A stretch of 64,000 nucleotides of DNA from Tritonibacter litoralis (GCF_009496005.1 NZ_WIBF01000011.1:1-64000), one strand, 5' to 3'; counted from the stretch's first letter, positions 26,251-35,493 are shown. Made by a program: numbers and translations. The notes: generated by a model not told the origin, from the letters alone.

Positions 26251-26994
26251 ATGTCGGCCAGATTTCTTGAGACGGCGCAGGGGCGGCGCATTGCCTATCA
26301 TAAAACCCGCGGTGACGGGCCGGTTGTGGTGTTTCTGGGGGGCTTGAAGTCAGACATGGAGGGTACCAAAGCCCTCCATCTGGAGGTCTGGGCGCGGGCG
26401 CGGGGGCAGGCGTTTTTGCGGTTTGACTACTCTGGCCATGGCATCAGTTCCCACGCTTACGAGGACACCTGTATCGGGGATTGGCATCAGGACACGCTGG
26501 CGGTTGTGGATCAGCTGACCGAAGGGGAGATCGTGCCGGTTGGCTCCTCCATGGGGGGATGGCAGGCGCTGCTGTTGGCCAAGGCGCGGCCTGAGCGGAT
26601 CAAGGGGATGGTGACGATTGCCGCGGCTCCGGATTTTACCGAAGATGGGTGGTGGGCGTCATTCGACGCGGCGCAAAAGGCAGAGTTGCAGGAACACGGC
26701 CTGGTGCATCTGCCGTCCGATTACATGGACCCATTTGTGGTGACGCGCCGCATGATCGAGGACGGGCGGCGGCATCTGGTGCTGCGCGATCCATTGGATC
26801 TGCCATTTCCGCTGCGTTGCCTGCAAGGCACGGCGGATACGGCTGTCAGCACCGAGACCGCGTTGCGGTTGCTGGACCATGCGACATGTGCGGATATGCG
26901 GCTGAGTCTGGTCAAAGACGCCGACCACCGGTTTTCGGATCCGAAATGTCTTGTGATGATTGAACAGGCCGTAACTGAGGTTTTGAGTATATGA
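26251..26994 (+). CDS. Alpha/beta hydrolase
   Basis: A 247-residue cytosolic serine hydrolase, starting at 26251 (AGGAG 10 bases upstream). The nucleophile elbow is GSSMGG (VPVGSSMGGWQAL, about residue 97-102) and the oxyanion loop VFLGGLKSDMEG. The catalytic acid and histidine are near the C-terminus (KDADHRFSD). It resembles ABHD10/short acyl-thioesterase-like proteins common in alphaproteobacteria. Substrate unknown. It overlaps the next gene by 4 bases (ATGA). Confidence 0.85.
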   Translation: MSARFLETAQGRRIAYHKTRGDGPVVVFLGGLKSDMEGTKALHLEVWARARGQAFLRFDYSGHGISSHAYEDTCIGDWHQDTLAVVDQLTEGEIVPVGSSMGGWQALLLAKARPERIKGMVTIAAAPDFTEDGWWASFDAAQKAELQEHGLVHLPSDYMDPFVVTRRMIEDGRRHLVLRDPLDLPFPLRCLQGTADTAVSTETALRLLDHATCADMRLSLVKDADHRFSDPKCLVMIEQAVTEVLSI

Positions 26995-27581
26995 GACGTT
27001 TGTTGTTTATCACCCATGGCGAGGTGGAGATTGATCCCAATGTGGCCGTTCCCGATTGGGGGTTGAGCGCGGTTGGGCGCGCCCGGCACGATGTGTTTTC
27101 GGCCTCGGATTATGTGCGCGGTGTGGCGCATGTGTTCTCTAGCGCCGAAAAGAAAGCCCGGGATGGGGCGGAAATTCTGGGCGATGCCCTTGGGCTGTCC
27201 TATCAGGTTGTGGAGGCGCTGCACGAAAATGACCGCTCTGCCACCGGCTATTTGCCCAAGGCAGAGTTCGAACGCACGGCAGATGCGTTTTTTGCCAATC
27301 CCAATGAAAGCATCAGGGGCTGGGAGCGCGCTGTTGATGCGCAGGCCCGTGTGATCGCAGCCCTGCAGGGGATTGTTGAGACGGCACCGGACGGGGATAT
27401 TGCGGTTGTGGCCCATGGTGGGGTTGGCGCGCTGACCCTGTGTCACGTGATGGGCGTGGCGATTGAACGCAAATGGGATCAGCCCGGTGGTGGGGGGGGC
27501 AATGTGATTGCGATCAACCTGCCAGATTGGAGCCTGAACCACGGTTGGCGGCCGATCGAGGATGTGGATAAGGCACCGTAA
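26991..27581 (+). CDS. Histidine-phosphatase-fold protein with altered RHG motif
   Basis: A 196-residue phosphoglycerate-mutase-like protein. The usual N-terminal RHGE is THGE here (LLFITHGEVE, T8-H9), so the nucleophilic histidine remains but the phosphate-binding arginine is lost. The second histidine motif is kept (VVAHGGVGAL, about 140). The general fold features otherwise agree with the branch-1 family. Activity may be weak or changed. It is coupled to the preceding hydrolase gene by a 4-base overlap. Confidence 0.82.
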   Translation: MRRLLFITHGEVEIDPNVAVPDWGLSAVGRARHDVFSASDYVRGVAHVFSSAEKKARDGAEILGDALGLSYQVVEALHENDRSATGYLPKAEFERTADAFFANPNESIRGWERAVDAQARVIAALQGIVETAPDGDIAVVAHGGVGALTLCHVMGVAIERKWDQPGGGGGNVIAINLPDWSLNHGWRPIEDVDKAP

Positions 27582-27728
27582 AGCCCGTCTTTTCTTTTGG
27601 CGCACAAGCAGCGAGAGAAGCGGGCGCGATTTGTTAACGCTTCTTTCATTGGCTGTGTTTGTTGCGCCGGATATAGTGAAACAAAACCTCGTGAATGCAA
27701 CGGCGAGGATCGGATCCGAGGGGATGGA

Positions 27729-28154
27729 ATGGAACAACGTGTCAGTCTGATTACCTTGGCGGTTGCTGATGTTGAAAAAGCCCGCGGGTTTTACCGTGCG
27801 ATGGGCTGGGACGAAGTCGACAGCCCGGATGGTATTGTGGTCTTTGACCTCTTGTCGCAATCTCTGGGGCTTTATCCGATTGCGGAGCTGGCCAAGGACA
27901 TGGGCGTGGACCAAGATGTGCTTGGCCATGGGGCGATGACACTGTCGTACAATGGGCGCAACCGGGCCGAGGTGGATGCGGTCATGGCAGCCGCAGCAAA
28001 GGCGGGGGCTGAGGTTCTGAAAGAACCACAAGAGGTGTTCTGGGGCGGCTATGGTGGTTATTTCCGGGACCTGGATGGGCACATTTGGGAAGTGACATTC
28101 AACCCCTTTGCACCGCTGCGCCGGGATGGGGCCTTTTGCTGGGACGGGCATTAA
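27729..28154 (+). CDS. VOC-family protein
   Basis: A 141-residue glyoxalase/dioxygenase-fold protein, beginning MEQRVSLITLAVADVEKARG and ending with the usual YFRDLDGHIWEVTFNPF. The final E and an earlier H (GHGAMTLSY) could bind a metal. Substrate unknown. The start at 27729 is chosen by fold alignment; the frame runs 44 codons further upstream. Confidence 0.82.
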   Translation: MEQRVSLITLAVADVEKARGFYRAMGWDEVDSPDGIVVFDLLSQSLGLYPIAELAKDMGVDQDVLGHGAMTLSYNGRNRAEVDAVMAAAAKAGAEVLKEPQEVFWGGYGGYFRDLDGHIWEVTFNPFAPLRRDGAFCWDGH

Positions 28155-28251
28155 TGCCACGATGCGGGGCAGGCGTCAGATTTTAATCTTGTGATTTCAA
28201 TAAGAACGCCGCAGATTACCACCATGCGTTGCCGCAAGGGGCGCATTTCGT

Positions 28252-29004
28252 GTGACCGATGGTGAGAGAATGACCCAAGCCCCATCCCCGTCTCAATCCC
28301 AGGAATTGGAACCTTTGGTGCTGATCCCTGGCATGATGTCTGATGCGCGGATCTTTGCGCCGCAGTTGCAGGCGTTTTCGGGATTTTTACCAGTGATGAT
28401 TGCGCCGCCCATCGGAGGCGACACGGTTGAAGGTGTTGTCGCGCAGATGATGCCTCAGTTGCCGCTGCGCTTTGCGCTGGTGGGGCTTGGCCTTGGGGCC
28501 GTTGTGGCGATGGAGGTCCTGCGTCGCGATCCCACACGGGTGGCGCGTTTGTGTCTGATGTCGGCGTCGGCCCAGGCGGATCCGCCGGGCCAGTCTTCGG
28601 AGCGCGAACCCCATATTATTGGCGCGCGCACGGGTCGTCTGGTGGAAGCCGTACGCAGCGTGATCGAGCCCGACCTTCTGGCACCGGCCAGCAATCGGAT
28701 GGAGCTGGTGCAGAGCCTGGTGGATATGGGGCTGGATCTGGGCCCCGAGGTTTTTGTGGCGCAGTCGCGCATGATGCAGCGGCGTGGGGATATGCAAAGT
28801 GCATTGCGACGCTGTGCGGGTCCGGGGCTGGTGTTGCGCGGCACCTATGATCGCGTGGTGCCGCAAAAGCGGCAAGAGTTTATCGGGTCGTTGCTGCCAC
28901 GGGGGCAGGTGGTTGATATCCCGCATGCGGCCCATTTGCCGACGCTGGAAAACGCAGAAGCGGTGAACCAGGCCTTGGCCCATTGGTTGTCACTGCCGGT
29001 TTAA
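28252..29004 (+). CDS. Alpha/beta-hydrolase-fold protein lacking nucleophile serine
   Basis: A 250-residue protein with the alpha/beta-hydrolase layout: an HG-like loop LVLIPGMMSDARIF, the elbow region LVGLGLGAVVAMEVL, a lid and the C-terminal PHAAHLPTLENAEAV with the family histidine. At the elbow the expected G-x-S-x-G reads G-L-G-L-G, so the serine is a glycine. It is therefore probably not a normal serine hydrolase; a binding or non-hydrolytic role is possible. The start is GTG at 28252 or ATG at 28270 (GGTGAGAG just before). Confidence 0.78.
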   Translation: MTDGERMTQAPSPSQSQELEPLVLIPGMMSDARIFAPQLQAFSGFLPVMIAPPIGGDTVEGVVAQMMPQLPLRFALVGLGLGAVVAMEVLRRDPTRVARLCLMSASAQADPPGQSSEREPHIIGARTGRLVEAVRSVIEPDLLAPASNRMELVQSLVDMGLDLGPEVFVAQSRMMQRRGDMQSALRRCAGPGLVLRGTYDRVVPQKRQEFIGSLLPRGQVVDIPHAAHLPTLENAEAVNQALAHWLSLPV

Positions 29005-29018
29005 TCACCTGAAGGCCG

Positions 29019-29606
29019 TTATTTGGGCAGGGCCGCGCGGGCGTCTTTGCTGAGCACTTCGACGGCTGCCATCGGTTCGCCGGTCTCTGCGTCAAAGAAC
29101 GGCGTATCCCGCCAGCGCCCCGAAAGCCGGGCCGCACCCATCCGTTTGAAAAGGGACAGAACCATCGGCAGTGCGCCTTTGGTGCGTGGCGGCTTGCCCG
29201 GTTGGGGGACAAAGGCCTCAACCCGGATCTTGCCAAAATGATCGGGGTTTTCAAACAGGGCGGTGCGCATGCCCGCAAAAGGTAGTTTGGCGCTGGCCAG
29301 GGTGTTTGCAATCGGGGTGCCACAGCAGCCCGCATACCAGCGGAAGATCCCCCGCCGGGTCAGGCGCAGGACGCGCAGATGTTCCGCGCCTTGGGTGATG
29401 GTGATCGCCTCGGGTGAGATCTGCAACAAACGCACCGGTTCCGGCGCCGGATCGGGCAGGTTGTGATAGACCTCATTGGCGCGGCAATCGGCGCAGTGGC
29501 AGGCCACATGGGTGCCCGCCTGTGCGCCTTCAGACGTCAGATGGCCGCGCAGAGACCCGCAGCTGCAGGAAAACGCCAGAGGGGTCTCTGTTGTCTCTGT
29601 TGCCAT
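29019..29606 (-). CDS. DUF6151 / GFA-like zinc-binding protein
   Basis: A 195-residue protein with cysteine clusters CSCGS (about 14-18), CHCADC (about 36-41) and CCGTP (about 93-97). They fit the zinc sites of the GFA (glutathione-dependent formaldehyde-activating-like) beta-tent fold. The family is named for one activity, but most members have no known reaction. It is convergent with the preceding hydrolase gene. Confidence 0.75.
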   Translation of the reverse strand: MATETTETPLAFSCSCGSLRGHLTSEGAQAGTHVACHCADCRANEVYHNLPDPAPEPVRLLQISPEAITITQGAEHLRVLRLTRRGIFRWYAGCCGTPIANTLASAKLPFAGMRTALFENPDHFGKIRVEAFVPQPGKPPRTKGALPMVLSLFKRMGAARLSGRWRDTPFFDAETGEPMAAVEVLSKDARAALPK

Positions 29607-29649
29607 TGCACACTCCTGTGTGGAGGGTCTGTGTGGTGGGCCGCTGCGG

Positions 29650-30900
29650 TTATTCCGCAGCGACTTTGGTGCGTGAGTTGGCGTTCATGAAGTCGATCAC
29701 CAGCGGGCGGATATTGTTGCGCCAGCTGCGCCCGGCAAAGATACCATAGTGCCCGGCGTCGGGTTCAAGGTGGCTTGCCTTTTTGCTTTCATCAAGGCCG
29801 GTGCACAGATCCAAGGCTGCCACACATTGACCCGGCGCAGAGATATCATCCTTGGCCCCTTCGACGGTTTTGACCGCCACATCGGTGATTTTGCCAATGT
29901 CGACCTTGTGGCCATTCACCACAAACTCGTTGCGCGCGATTTCACGATTTTTGAAGATACGCTCAACCGTCGACAGGTAGAATTCCGCGGTCATATCCAT
30001 CACCGCCAGATATTCATCGTAGAACCGGTTGTGCGGATCGTGGTCAGAAGCCTCACCCTGGGCAACGCGGCCAATTTGGTCCGCGAAGGCTTTGGAGTGA
30101 CGGTCCATGTTCATGGACATAAAGGAGGAGAGCTGCAGGAGGCCCGGATAAACCTTGCGGCCCACCCCTTTGTATTTGAAGCCAACGCGCTGGATCATGG
30201 TCTGCTCCAACTGGCCCATGGTGACGCGGTGACCAAAATCGGTGACATCCGTCGGAGAGGCGTCTGGGTCCACTGGGCCGCCGATCAGCGTCAGAGAGTT
30301 GGGCTGTGCCTTGGGGTCTTGCTCTGCCAGATAGGCAGTGGCCGCCAGGGTCAATGGCACCGGCTGGCAGACCGCCACAACATGAATGTCGGGTCCCAGA
30401 GCGCGCATGAAATCAACCAGATAGGCGGTGTAATCTTCGACGTCAAACTTCCCTTCGGACACTGCGATATCGCGCGCGTTGTGCCAGTCGGTGATATAGA
30501 CCTCGCAGTTTTCAATCAGACTTTTGACGGTTGAACGCAGCAGGGTTGCATAGTGGCCCGACATCGGCGCCACCAGCAAAACGCGGCGCGGCTGTTCTTC
30601 GCGACCGGAAACATGAAAGTGGATCAGATCGCCAAAGGCGCGTTCCACAACAGTGTTGATCTCGACCACGTGATCCTTGCCATCGGCGCAGGTCACGGTG
30701 TGGATGCCCCAGTCGGGTTTGGCGATCATGCGCTGGAAGCTGCGCTCGGTGACTTCGCCCCATGCCGCCATCCAGCTGAGCGCTGGGTTTGGTAAGCCTG
30801 CAAAAGCGGGGTAAGATGCCAGTGACAGGGCGGAGGCGCCGAGCCATTGGTTGGTGTTGCGTACGGTTTCCATCATGTCGTACGCCATCATATATCGCAT
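29650..30900 (-). CDS. phaZ: Intracellular polyhydroxyalkanoate depolymerase
   Basis: Breaks down stored PHA inside the cell. It has 416 residues. The lipase-like box is VCQPV with Cys178 as nucleophile, as in the PhaZ1-type intracellular enzymes. A downstream catalytic Asp and His are near GPVDP (about 209) and DAGHYGIF (about 386). The start at 30900 has AAGGAG 6 bases upstream. It is divergent from phaC across 138 bases that hold a PhaR-type palindrome. The stop codon sits in the loop of a small CGCTGCGG hairpin. Confidence 0.92.
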   Translation of the reverse strand: MRYMMAYDMMETVRNTNQWLGASALSLASYPAFAGLPNPALSWMAAWGEVTERSFQRMIAKPDWGIHTVTCADGKDHVVEINTVVERAFGDLIHFHVSGREEQPRRVLLVAPMSGHYATLLRSTVKSLIENCEVYITDWHNARDIAVSEGKFDVEDYTAYLVDFMRALGPDIHVVAVCQPVPLTLAATAYLAEQDPKAQPNSLTLIGGPVDPDASPTDVTDFGHRVTMGQLEQTMIQRVGFKYKGVGRKVYPGLLQLSSFMSMNMDRHSKAFADQIGRVAQGEASDHDPHNRFYDEYLAVMDMTAEFYLSTVERIFKNREIARNEFVVNGHKVDIGKITDVAVKTVEGAKDDISAPGQCVAALDLCTGLDESKKASHLEPDAGHYGIFAGRSWRNNIRPLVIDFMNANSRTKVAAE

Positions 30901-31001
30901 TTGTGTCTCCTTAAGGGGTCACAACCCTAGGTATTTTTCCGTCGTGTCACTTTCACCTTCTCATGGTGGGGTGACTTCGTCGTAGAATACCAAAGCAAGA
31001 A

Positions 31002-31016
31002 TTCTGCACAGCAGAA
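31002..31016. promoter_or_regulatory. PhaR-type operator between phaZ and phaC
   Basis: Perfect palindrome TTCTGCACAGCAGAA, containing CTGC-N3-GCAG, the sequence bound by PhaR in Rhodobacter sphaeroides. It lies 22 bases before the phaC start codon, where a bound repressor could block phaC transcription or early elongation. Confidence 0.65.
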
Positions 31017-31038
31017 AGACTAGGGGGGAAACCTTAAG

Positions 31039-32835
31039 ATGACAACAAGTGACAACGTCTCAACCGCGACTTCGCCAGAAGCCCTTGAACGACTTAAGGA
31101 AAATATGCAGCGGGTCGAGGGATTGTCCAAGCGTCTCGTCCAGGTGATGTCTGTCAAGCCCCACCATAATCCAAGCTTAGATGGTCCGAATCAAAGCCTG
31201 TTTGCGCGCGCTGCAAGCGCGTATTGGTCGGAAATGGTGATGAACCCGGCCAAGCTGATGGAACGGCAAGTTGAATTTTGGGGTAAAACAGTTCTGAATT
31301 TTGCCGAGGCCCAAAAGAAAGTTCTGCGGCGTGAGGAGCTTGATCTGGAGGGTGCGGACCGCCGTTTTCGGAACCCTTTGTGGGAAAGCAACCCTTATTT
31401 CCACTATGTCAAAGAGCAGTATCTGATCAACGCAGAAGCTGTGCGTCAGGCTGTTACCGAGATTGAGGATCTGGAGCCGCTGGATAAGCAAAGGTTGAAT
31501 TACTTTGCCGACCAGATTGTTCAGATGATGGCACCCACCAATTTTCTGGCAACCAACCCGGACGCGTTAGAGAAGGCGCTCTCCACCGAAGGGCAGTCGT
31601 TGATCGACGGGTTGGAGAATCTTGTGGCGGATCTGGAGGCCAACAATGGCGAGCTGGTTGTACGCCTGGCGGATGAGAGTGCGTTTGAAGTGGGCGGCAA
31701 TATCGCCACCACGCCGGGCAAGGTTGTGTTCCGCAATCGGATGCTGGAGCTGATCCAATACAGCCCCACAACCGAGACAGTGCATGAGACCCCGATCGTT
31801 CTGTTCCCGCCCTGGATCAACAAATTCTATATTCTGGACCTCAAGGAAAAGAACAGCCTGGTCAAATGGGTCACCGATCAGGGCTATACGCTGTTTGTGG
31901 TGTCTTGGGTCAATCCGGACGAGAGCTTTGCTGATGTGGGCCTGGATGACTATGTGCAGGATGGCTATTTGAAGGTCATCGACGTGGTCAAAGAGATCTG
32001 TGATGTGAAACAGATCAATGCGGTGGGGTACTGCATCGCGGGCACCACATTGAACCTGACGCTGGCCCTGCTGAAGAAACGCGGCGACACGTCGGTGAAA
32101 TCTGCGACCTTCTTTACCACGCTGACGGATTTTGACGATCAGGGCGAATTCACGCCGTTCCTGCAAAATGATTTTGTCGATGGCATCGAAGAGCAGGTGT
32201 CCGAAGATGGTATTTTGAAATCCTGGATCATGTCGCGAACCTTCTCTTTCCTGCGCTCCAACGATCTGATCTATGGGCCCGCGATCCGCAGCTATATGAT
32301 GGGGGAGGCCCCGCCTGCCTTTGATTTGCTGTATTGGAACGGAGACGGGACCAACCTGCCGGGGCGGATGGCCGTGGATTACCTGCGCGGCCTGTGTCAG
32401 GAGAACCGGTTTGTCAAAGACGGGTTTGAGATTCTGGGCGAGAAGGTTCATGTCAAAGACGTCACCTTGCCGATCATGGCGATCACCTGTGAAAACGACC
32501 ATATCGCGCGGTGGAAGGATTGTTACCGCGGGGTGCAGCAGATGGGGTCGCGGTCGAAAACCTTTGTGGTGTCCCAATCCGGCCATATCGCGGGGATCAT
32601 CAACCCGCCCAGCCGCAACAAATACGGCCACTATGTGAACAAGAGCCTCAAAGGGGATGCGGAGGCCTGGATGGAAGGGGCCGAGTTCCGGGAAGGATCC
32701 TGGTGGCCGGTCTGGGCCGAATGGCTGAAGGGGCGATCCGGCAAACAGGTGCCCGCGCGTCTGCCGGGGTCGGTCACCTATCCCGCGCTTGAGGCCGCGC
32801 CGGGTCAAAATGTCAAAGTAAAAGCCAGCCTGTAA
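31039..32835 (+). CDS. phaC: Class I poly(3-hydroxyalkanoate) synthase
   Basis: Polymerises 3-hydroxyacyl-CoA to PHA at the granule surface. It has 598 residues, usual for class I. The nucleophile is Cys332 in the box GYCIAGT; the catalytic Asp lies in TCENDHIARW and the His in SGHIAGIINPP. The N-terminal domain (1-200) is the variable granule/dimer part. The Shine-Dalgarno is a G-run about 12 bases upstream. It is followed by the phasin gene in the same direction. Confidence 0.96.
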   Translation: MTTSDNVSTATSPEALERLKENMQRVEGLSKRLVQVMSVKPHHNPSLDGPNQSLFARAASAYWSEMVMNPAKLMERQVEFWGKTVLNFAEAQKKVLRREELDLEGADRRFRNPLWESNPYFHYVKEQYLINAEAVRQAVTEIEDLEPLDKQRLNYFADQIVQMMAPTNFLATNPDALEKALSTEGQSLIDGLENLVADLEANNGELVVRLADESAFEVGGNIATTPGKVVFRNRMLELIQYSPTTETVHETPIVLFPPWINKFYILDLKEKNSLVKWVTDQGYTLFVVSWVNPDESFADVGLDDYVQDGYLKVIDVVKEICDVKQINAVGYCIAGTTLNLTLALLKKRGDTSVKSATFFTTLTDFDDQGEFTPFLQNDFVDGIEEQVSEDGILKSWIMSRTFSFLRSNDLIYGPAIRSYMMGEAPPAFDLLYWNGDGTNLPGRMAVDYLRGLCQENRFVKDGFEILGEKVHVKDVTLPIMAITCENDHIARWKDCYRGVQQMGSRSKTFVVSQSGHIAGIINPPSRNKYGHYVNKSLKGDAEAWMEGAEFREGSWWPVWAEWLKGRSGKQVPARLPGSVTYPALEAAPGQNVKVKASL

Positions 32836-32995
32836 TATCTGTGTCGTCAATTTTGGCTATGATCACTGCGGAGAACGGGGGGATTTGACTCCCGTTCTTC
32901 AGGCTCCATTCTGCGAAAATGGAACGCATGCTCGTAAATTCGCCGCAGCGCCCAGATGAAAAAACATCCAATTTATAGGGTTTTACGGAGTTTTT

Positions 32996-33036
32996 CTGCA
33001 TTGCAGCATTATTTTTCTTGAATTGCTGCGCTGCAG
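32996..33036. promoter_or_regulatory. Two PhaR-type operators upstream of phaP
   Basis: CTGCATTGCAG (32996-33006) and CTGCGCTGCAG (33026-33036) are both CTGC-N3-GCAG, 30 bases apart centre to centre (about three DNA turns), with extra TGC half-sites between and after. They lie 73-113 bases before the phasin start. Confidence 0.75.
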
Positions 33037-33108
33037 CATGCATATTGTCCCTGTAACACACAGAGCGGTTTGCAAGCGCCCCGCGATACATCTAGAGGAT
33101 TAAGACCA

Positions 33109-33552
33109 ATGGCTAAGACCCAAGATTTCACCGCGTTCATGAAAGAAATGATGGGCGCGTTTCCGGTAGACACCGCTGCTCTGGAAGATGCGTTCAAGAA
33201 CACCGCTGCTCTGAACGAGAAACTGACTGGTGTTGCTCTGGACGCGGCTGAAAAGTCCACCGAGCTGTCCACCACATGGACCAAAGACGCGCTGACCAAA
33301 ATCGGTGAAATGGCAAAAGCCAAAACCGAGCCTGCAGACTACGCAAAAGCAGCAACCGATCTGGCTTCTGCTTCTGCTGAAACCGCTGCAGAAAACATGG
33401 CTGCTTTTGCTGAAATCGCGAAAAAAGTTCAGATGGACACTGTTGAGCTGCTGATGGCGGCTGGCAAAGACATGAGCGAAGAAGCAACCGCTGCTGTTAA
33501 AAAGGCCACCGAAGAGGTGACCACCGCAGCGAAAAAAGCGACCACCGCTTAA
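33109..33552 (+). CDS. phaP: Phasin
   Basis: PHA granule coat protein, 147 residues, nearly all amphipathic helix and very rich in Ala, Lys, Glu and Thr (ending EVTTAAKKATTA). It limits granule size and covers the hydrophobic surface. The start at 33109 follows AGAGGATT. Codons are strikingly uniform (GCT, GAA, AAA), as expected for a highly expressed protein. It has its own promoter region with PhaR boxes and its own terminator. Confidence 0.92.
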   Translation: MAKTQDFTAFMKEMMGAFPVDTAALEDAFKNTAALNEKLTGVALDAAEKSTELSTTWTKDALTKIGEMAKAKTEPADYAKAATDLASASAETAAENMAAFAEIAKKVQMDTVELLMAAGKDMSEEATAAVKKATEEVTTAAKKATTA

Positions 33553-33607
33553 TTCGAACGGCCGCGTTTCGGAACACGCTCTCCTCCCAACCGTTCCGTG
33601 CGTGAAG

Positions 33608-33635
33608 AAAGGACAGGCTGCCGCCTGTCCTTTTT
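33608..33635 (+). terminator. Rho-independent terminator after phaP
   Basis: AAAGGACAGGC and GCCTGTCCTTT pair around TGCC, followed by TT and C. Confidence 0.88.
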
Positions 33636-33751
33636 CCGTTTTGGCAGGTCAGCTTGTCTTTTTTGCTGACGTGATGTGTCGCTCTTGTCTTGGCGCAGCA
33701 AACCAGATCCAATAGGGGCAAGGTTACACAGCGCAGGGCAACAGCGACCAC

Positions 33752-34702
33752 ATGGGGTTAGATCAGAAGAACTTGCAGCTGTTTGACCGGGTGGCTGCAT
33801 TGGGAGCCATCGGGCGGGCTGGGGCTGAGTTTGGCCTGTCGGCCACCAATGCCAGCGAACGGATCAAAGCGCTGGAGGCCGAGTTGGGCGTCACCCTGTT
33901 TCATCGCACCACGCGGGCGGTGACGCTGACGCCAGATGGGGAATTGTTTCTGGGCTATGCTCGCCGGGTTCTTGGCGATCTGGAAGAAGCCCGAACCTTG
34001 TTGACCCAAGGGGGCGCGGCCGTGTCCGGCCGGATCAAAGTGACAGCGCCCGCAACCTTTGGAACCAGCCAAATCCTGCCCTATGTGCCCGAGTTTCTCG
34101 CCCTTTATCCCGAGGTGAAAGTGGACATCCACTTTAGCGACGCGGTGGTTGATATTGTGAGCGAAGGCTATGATCTGGCCTTTCGGATTGCCGAGCTGGA
34201 ACCCTCATCGCTCAAGGCGCAGAAAGTTGATGTAAACCCCACCTGGCTGGTTGCGACCCCCTCCTATCTGGCACGGGCAGGGGTGCCGCAGACCCCGCAG
34301 GAGTTGGCACATCACAGCTGTCTGCCCTTGGGTGAGCGGCGCAGTTGGCAGCTCAAAGGGCCGGATGGCCAGGTGCATGAAGTGCGTATTGGGGGGGCAG
34401 TCCGCTCCAATCTGGGCAATGCGCTGATGGAACTGGCGCTTGCGGATCTGGGGATCTGCAAGATCTCATTGTGGCAGGCGGCGGACCATTTACGGGCCGG
34501 ACGTTTGGTGCGGGTCCTTCCGGCGTACAGCGACTTGCCTGCGTTGGAGCTGTGGGCGTTGCGCCCGCCCGGCAAGGTGATGCCCGCGCGGGTCAAGGTG
34601 TTTCTGGATTTTATCCGGGATCGCATCCGGGCCAAGAACCGGACGCTGGCGGAAAGCTGCAGGTTAATGCAGGCAGACGTCAGTGGTGATAATCCCGTCT
34701 GA
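33752..34702 (+). CDS. LysR-family transcriptional regulator
   Basis: A 316-residue LysR protein: winged helix at about 5-65 (VAALGAIGRAGAEFGLSATNASERIKAL), linker helix, then a periplasmic-binding-like effector domain from about 92. It resembles the CrgA/AaeR-type subgroup that often controls a nearby oxidoreductase. The nitroreductase gene starts 86 bases downstream in the same direction and is the likely target or partner. The last codons lie in the 27-base inverted repeat at 34687-34713. Confidence 0.88.
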   Translation: MGLDQKNLQLFDRVAALGAIGRAGAEFGLSATNASERIKALEAELGVTLFHRTTRAVTLTPDGELFLGYARRVLGDLEEARTLLTQGGAAVSGRIKVTAPATFGTSQILPYVPEFLALYPEVKVDIHFSDAVVDIVSEGYDLAFRIAELEPSSLKAQKVDVNPTWLVATPSYLARAGVPQTPQELAHHSCLPLGERRSWQLKGPDGQVHEVRIGGAVRSNLGNALMELALADLGICKISLWQAADHLRAGRLVRVLPAYSDLPALELWALRPPGKVMPARVKVFLDFIRDRIRAKNRTLAESCRLMQADVSGDNPV

Positions 34703-34713
34703 CGGGATTATCA
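34687..34713. repeat. Perfect inverted repeat across the lysR stop codon
   Basis: TGATAATCCCGT and ACGGGATTATCA, 12-bp arms with a 3-base loop that includes part of the TGA stop. No T-run follows, so it is either a weak terminator or an operator in front of the nitroreductase gene. Confidence 0.6.
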
Positions 34714-34788
34714 TTCCAAAAATCGGCGTATACCCTTGGATAACAGGAATGACTAGCTCTGGGTCATCGAGACACAGGAGTAGAGCCG

Positions 34789-35493
34789 ATGTTGGATCAT
34801 TCTCAAAAAACCGCCCTGCAGAGCCAGATTCTGGACGCCTATGCGTTCCGTCACGCGACCAAAGTCTTTGACCCGGCGCGTAAAATCCCTGAAGGGGAGT
34901 TCAAGACCATTCTGGAAACCGGGCGATTGTCGCCCAGCTCTTTTGGGCTGGAACCCTGGCAGATACTGGTGGTGCAGGATCCCGATAAACGCGCGTTGCT
35001 GGAGCCGGTGGCCTGGGGCGCAAATGGCAAGATCAGCGGGACTGATGGGCAGCTGAAGACGGCCAGCCATTTTGTGATTTTCCTGACGCGCACCGGTTCG
35101 ACCCTGGCTGCGGGCAGCGAGTACCTCTCGACCTTTCTCCGGGAGGTCAAACAATTCCCTGAAGAAAATGCAGCTGGGTTGCTTGCAGCCTATGCAGAGT
35201 TCCAGGCGGAGCATTTCGACCTGACAGACGATCGTAAGATCACCGATTGGGCCCGCCATCAGGCCTATATCCCCTTGGGCAATATGATGACCACGGCGGC
35301 TTTGCTGGGGATCGACAGCTGCCCGATCGAAGGGTTCGAGATGGCGCCGCTCAGCCAAATCCTGGAGGCGGAATTTGATGTGGACCCGACCGAGTTTCAG
35401 CCGGTGGTGATGGCGGCTTTTGGCTATCGCGCCAGTGCGCCGCGGTATCCGCAAACACGGCGTTCCTTGGAACAGACGGTTCGCTGGGTCTGA
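34789..35493 (+). CDS. Nitroreductase-family NAD(P)H oxidoreductase
   Basis: A 234-residue flavoprotein-fold enzyme. FRHATKVFDP near residues 20-29 and SPSSFGLEPWQILVVQD near 48-64 match the FMN-binding signature of NfsB-like enzymes, which reduce nitro compounds and quinones with NAD(P)H. The C-terminal motif FGYRA is present. The gene probably responds to the preceding LysR regulator. Natural substrate unknown. Confidence 0.87.
   Translation: MLDHSQKTALQSQILDAYAFRHATKVFDPARKIPEGEFKTILETGRLSPSSFGLEPWQILVVQDPDKRALLEPVAWGANGKISGTDGQLKTASHFVIFLTRTGSTLAAGSEYLSTFLREVKQFPEENAAGLLAAYAEFQAEHFDLTDDRKITDWARHQAYIPLGNMMTTAALLGIDSCPIEGFEMAPLSQILEAEFDVDPTEFQPVVMAAFGYRASAPRYPQTRRSLEQTVRWV

Noticed and set aside
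26721-28160. 479-codon minus-strand frame across three plus-strand genes
   Set aside because: It crosses the coupled hydrolase/phosphatase genes and a VOC gene, all with recognisable motifs.
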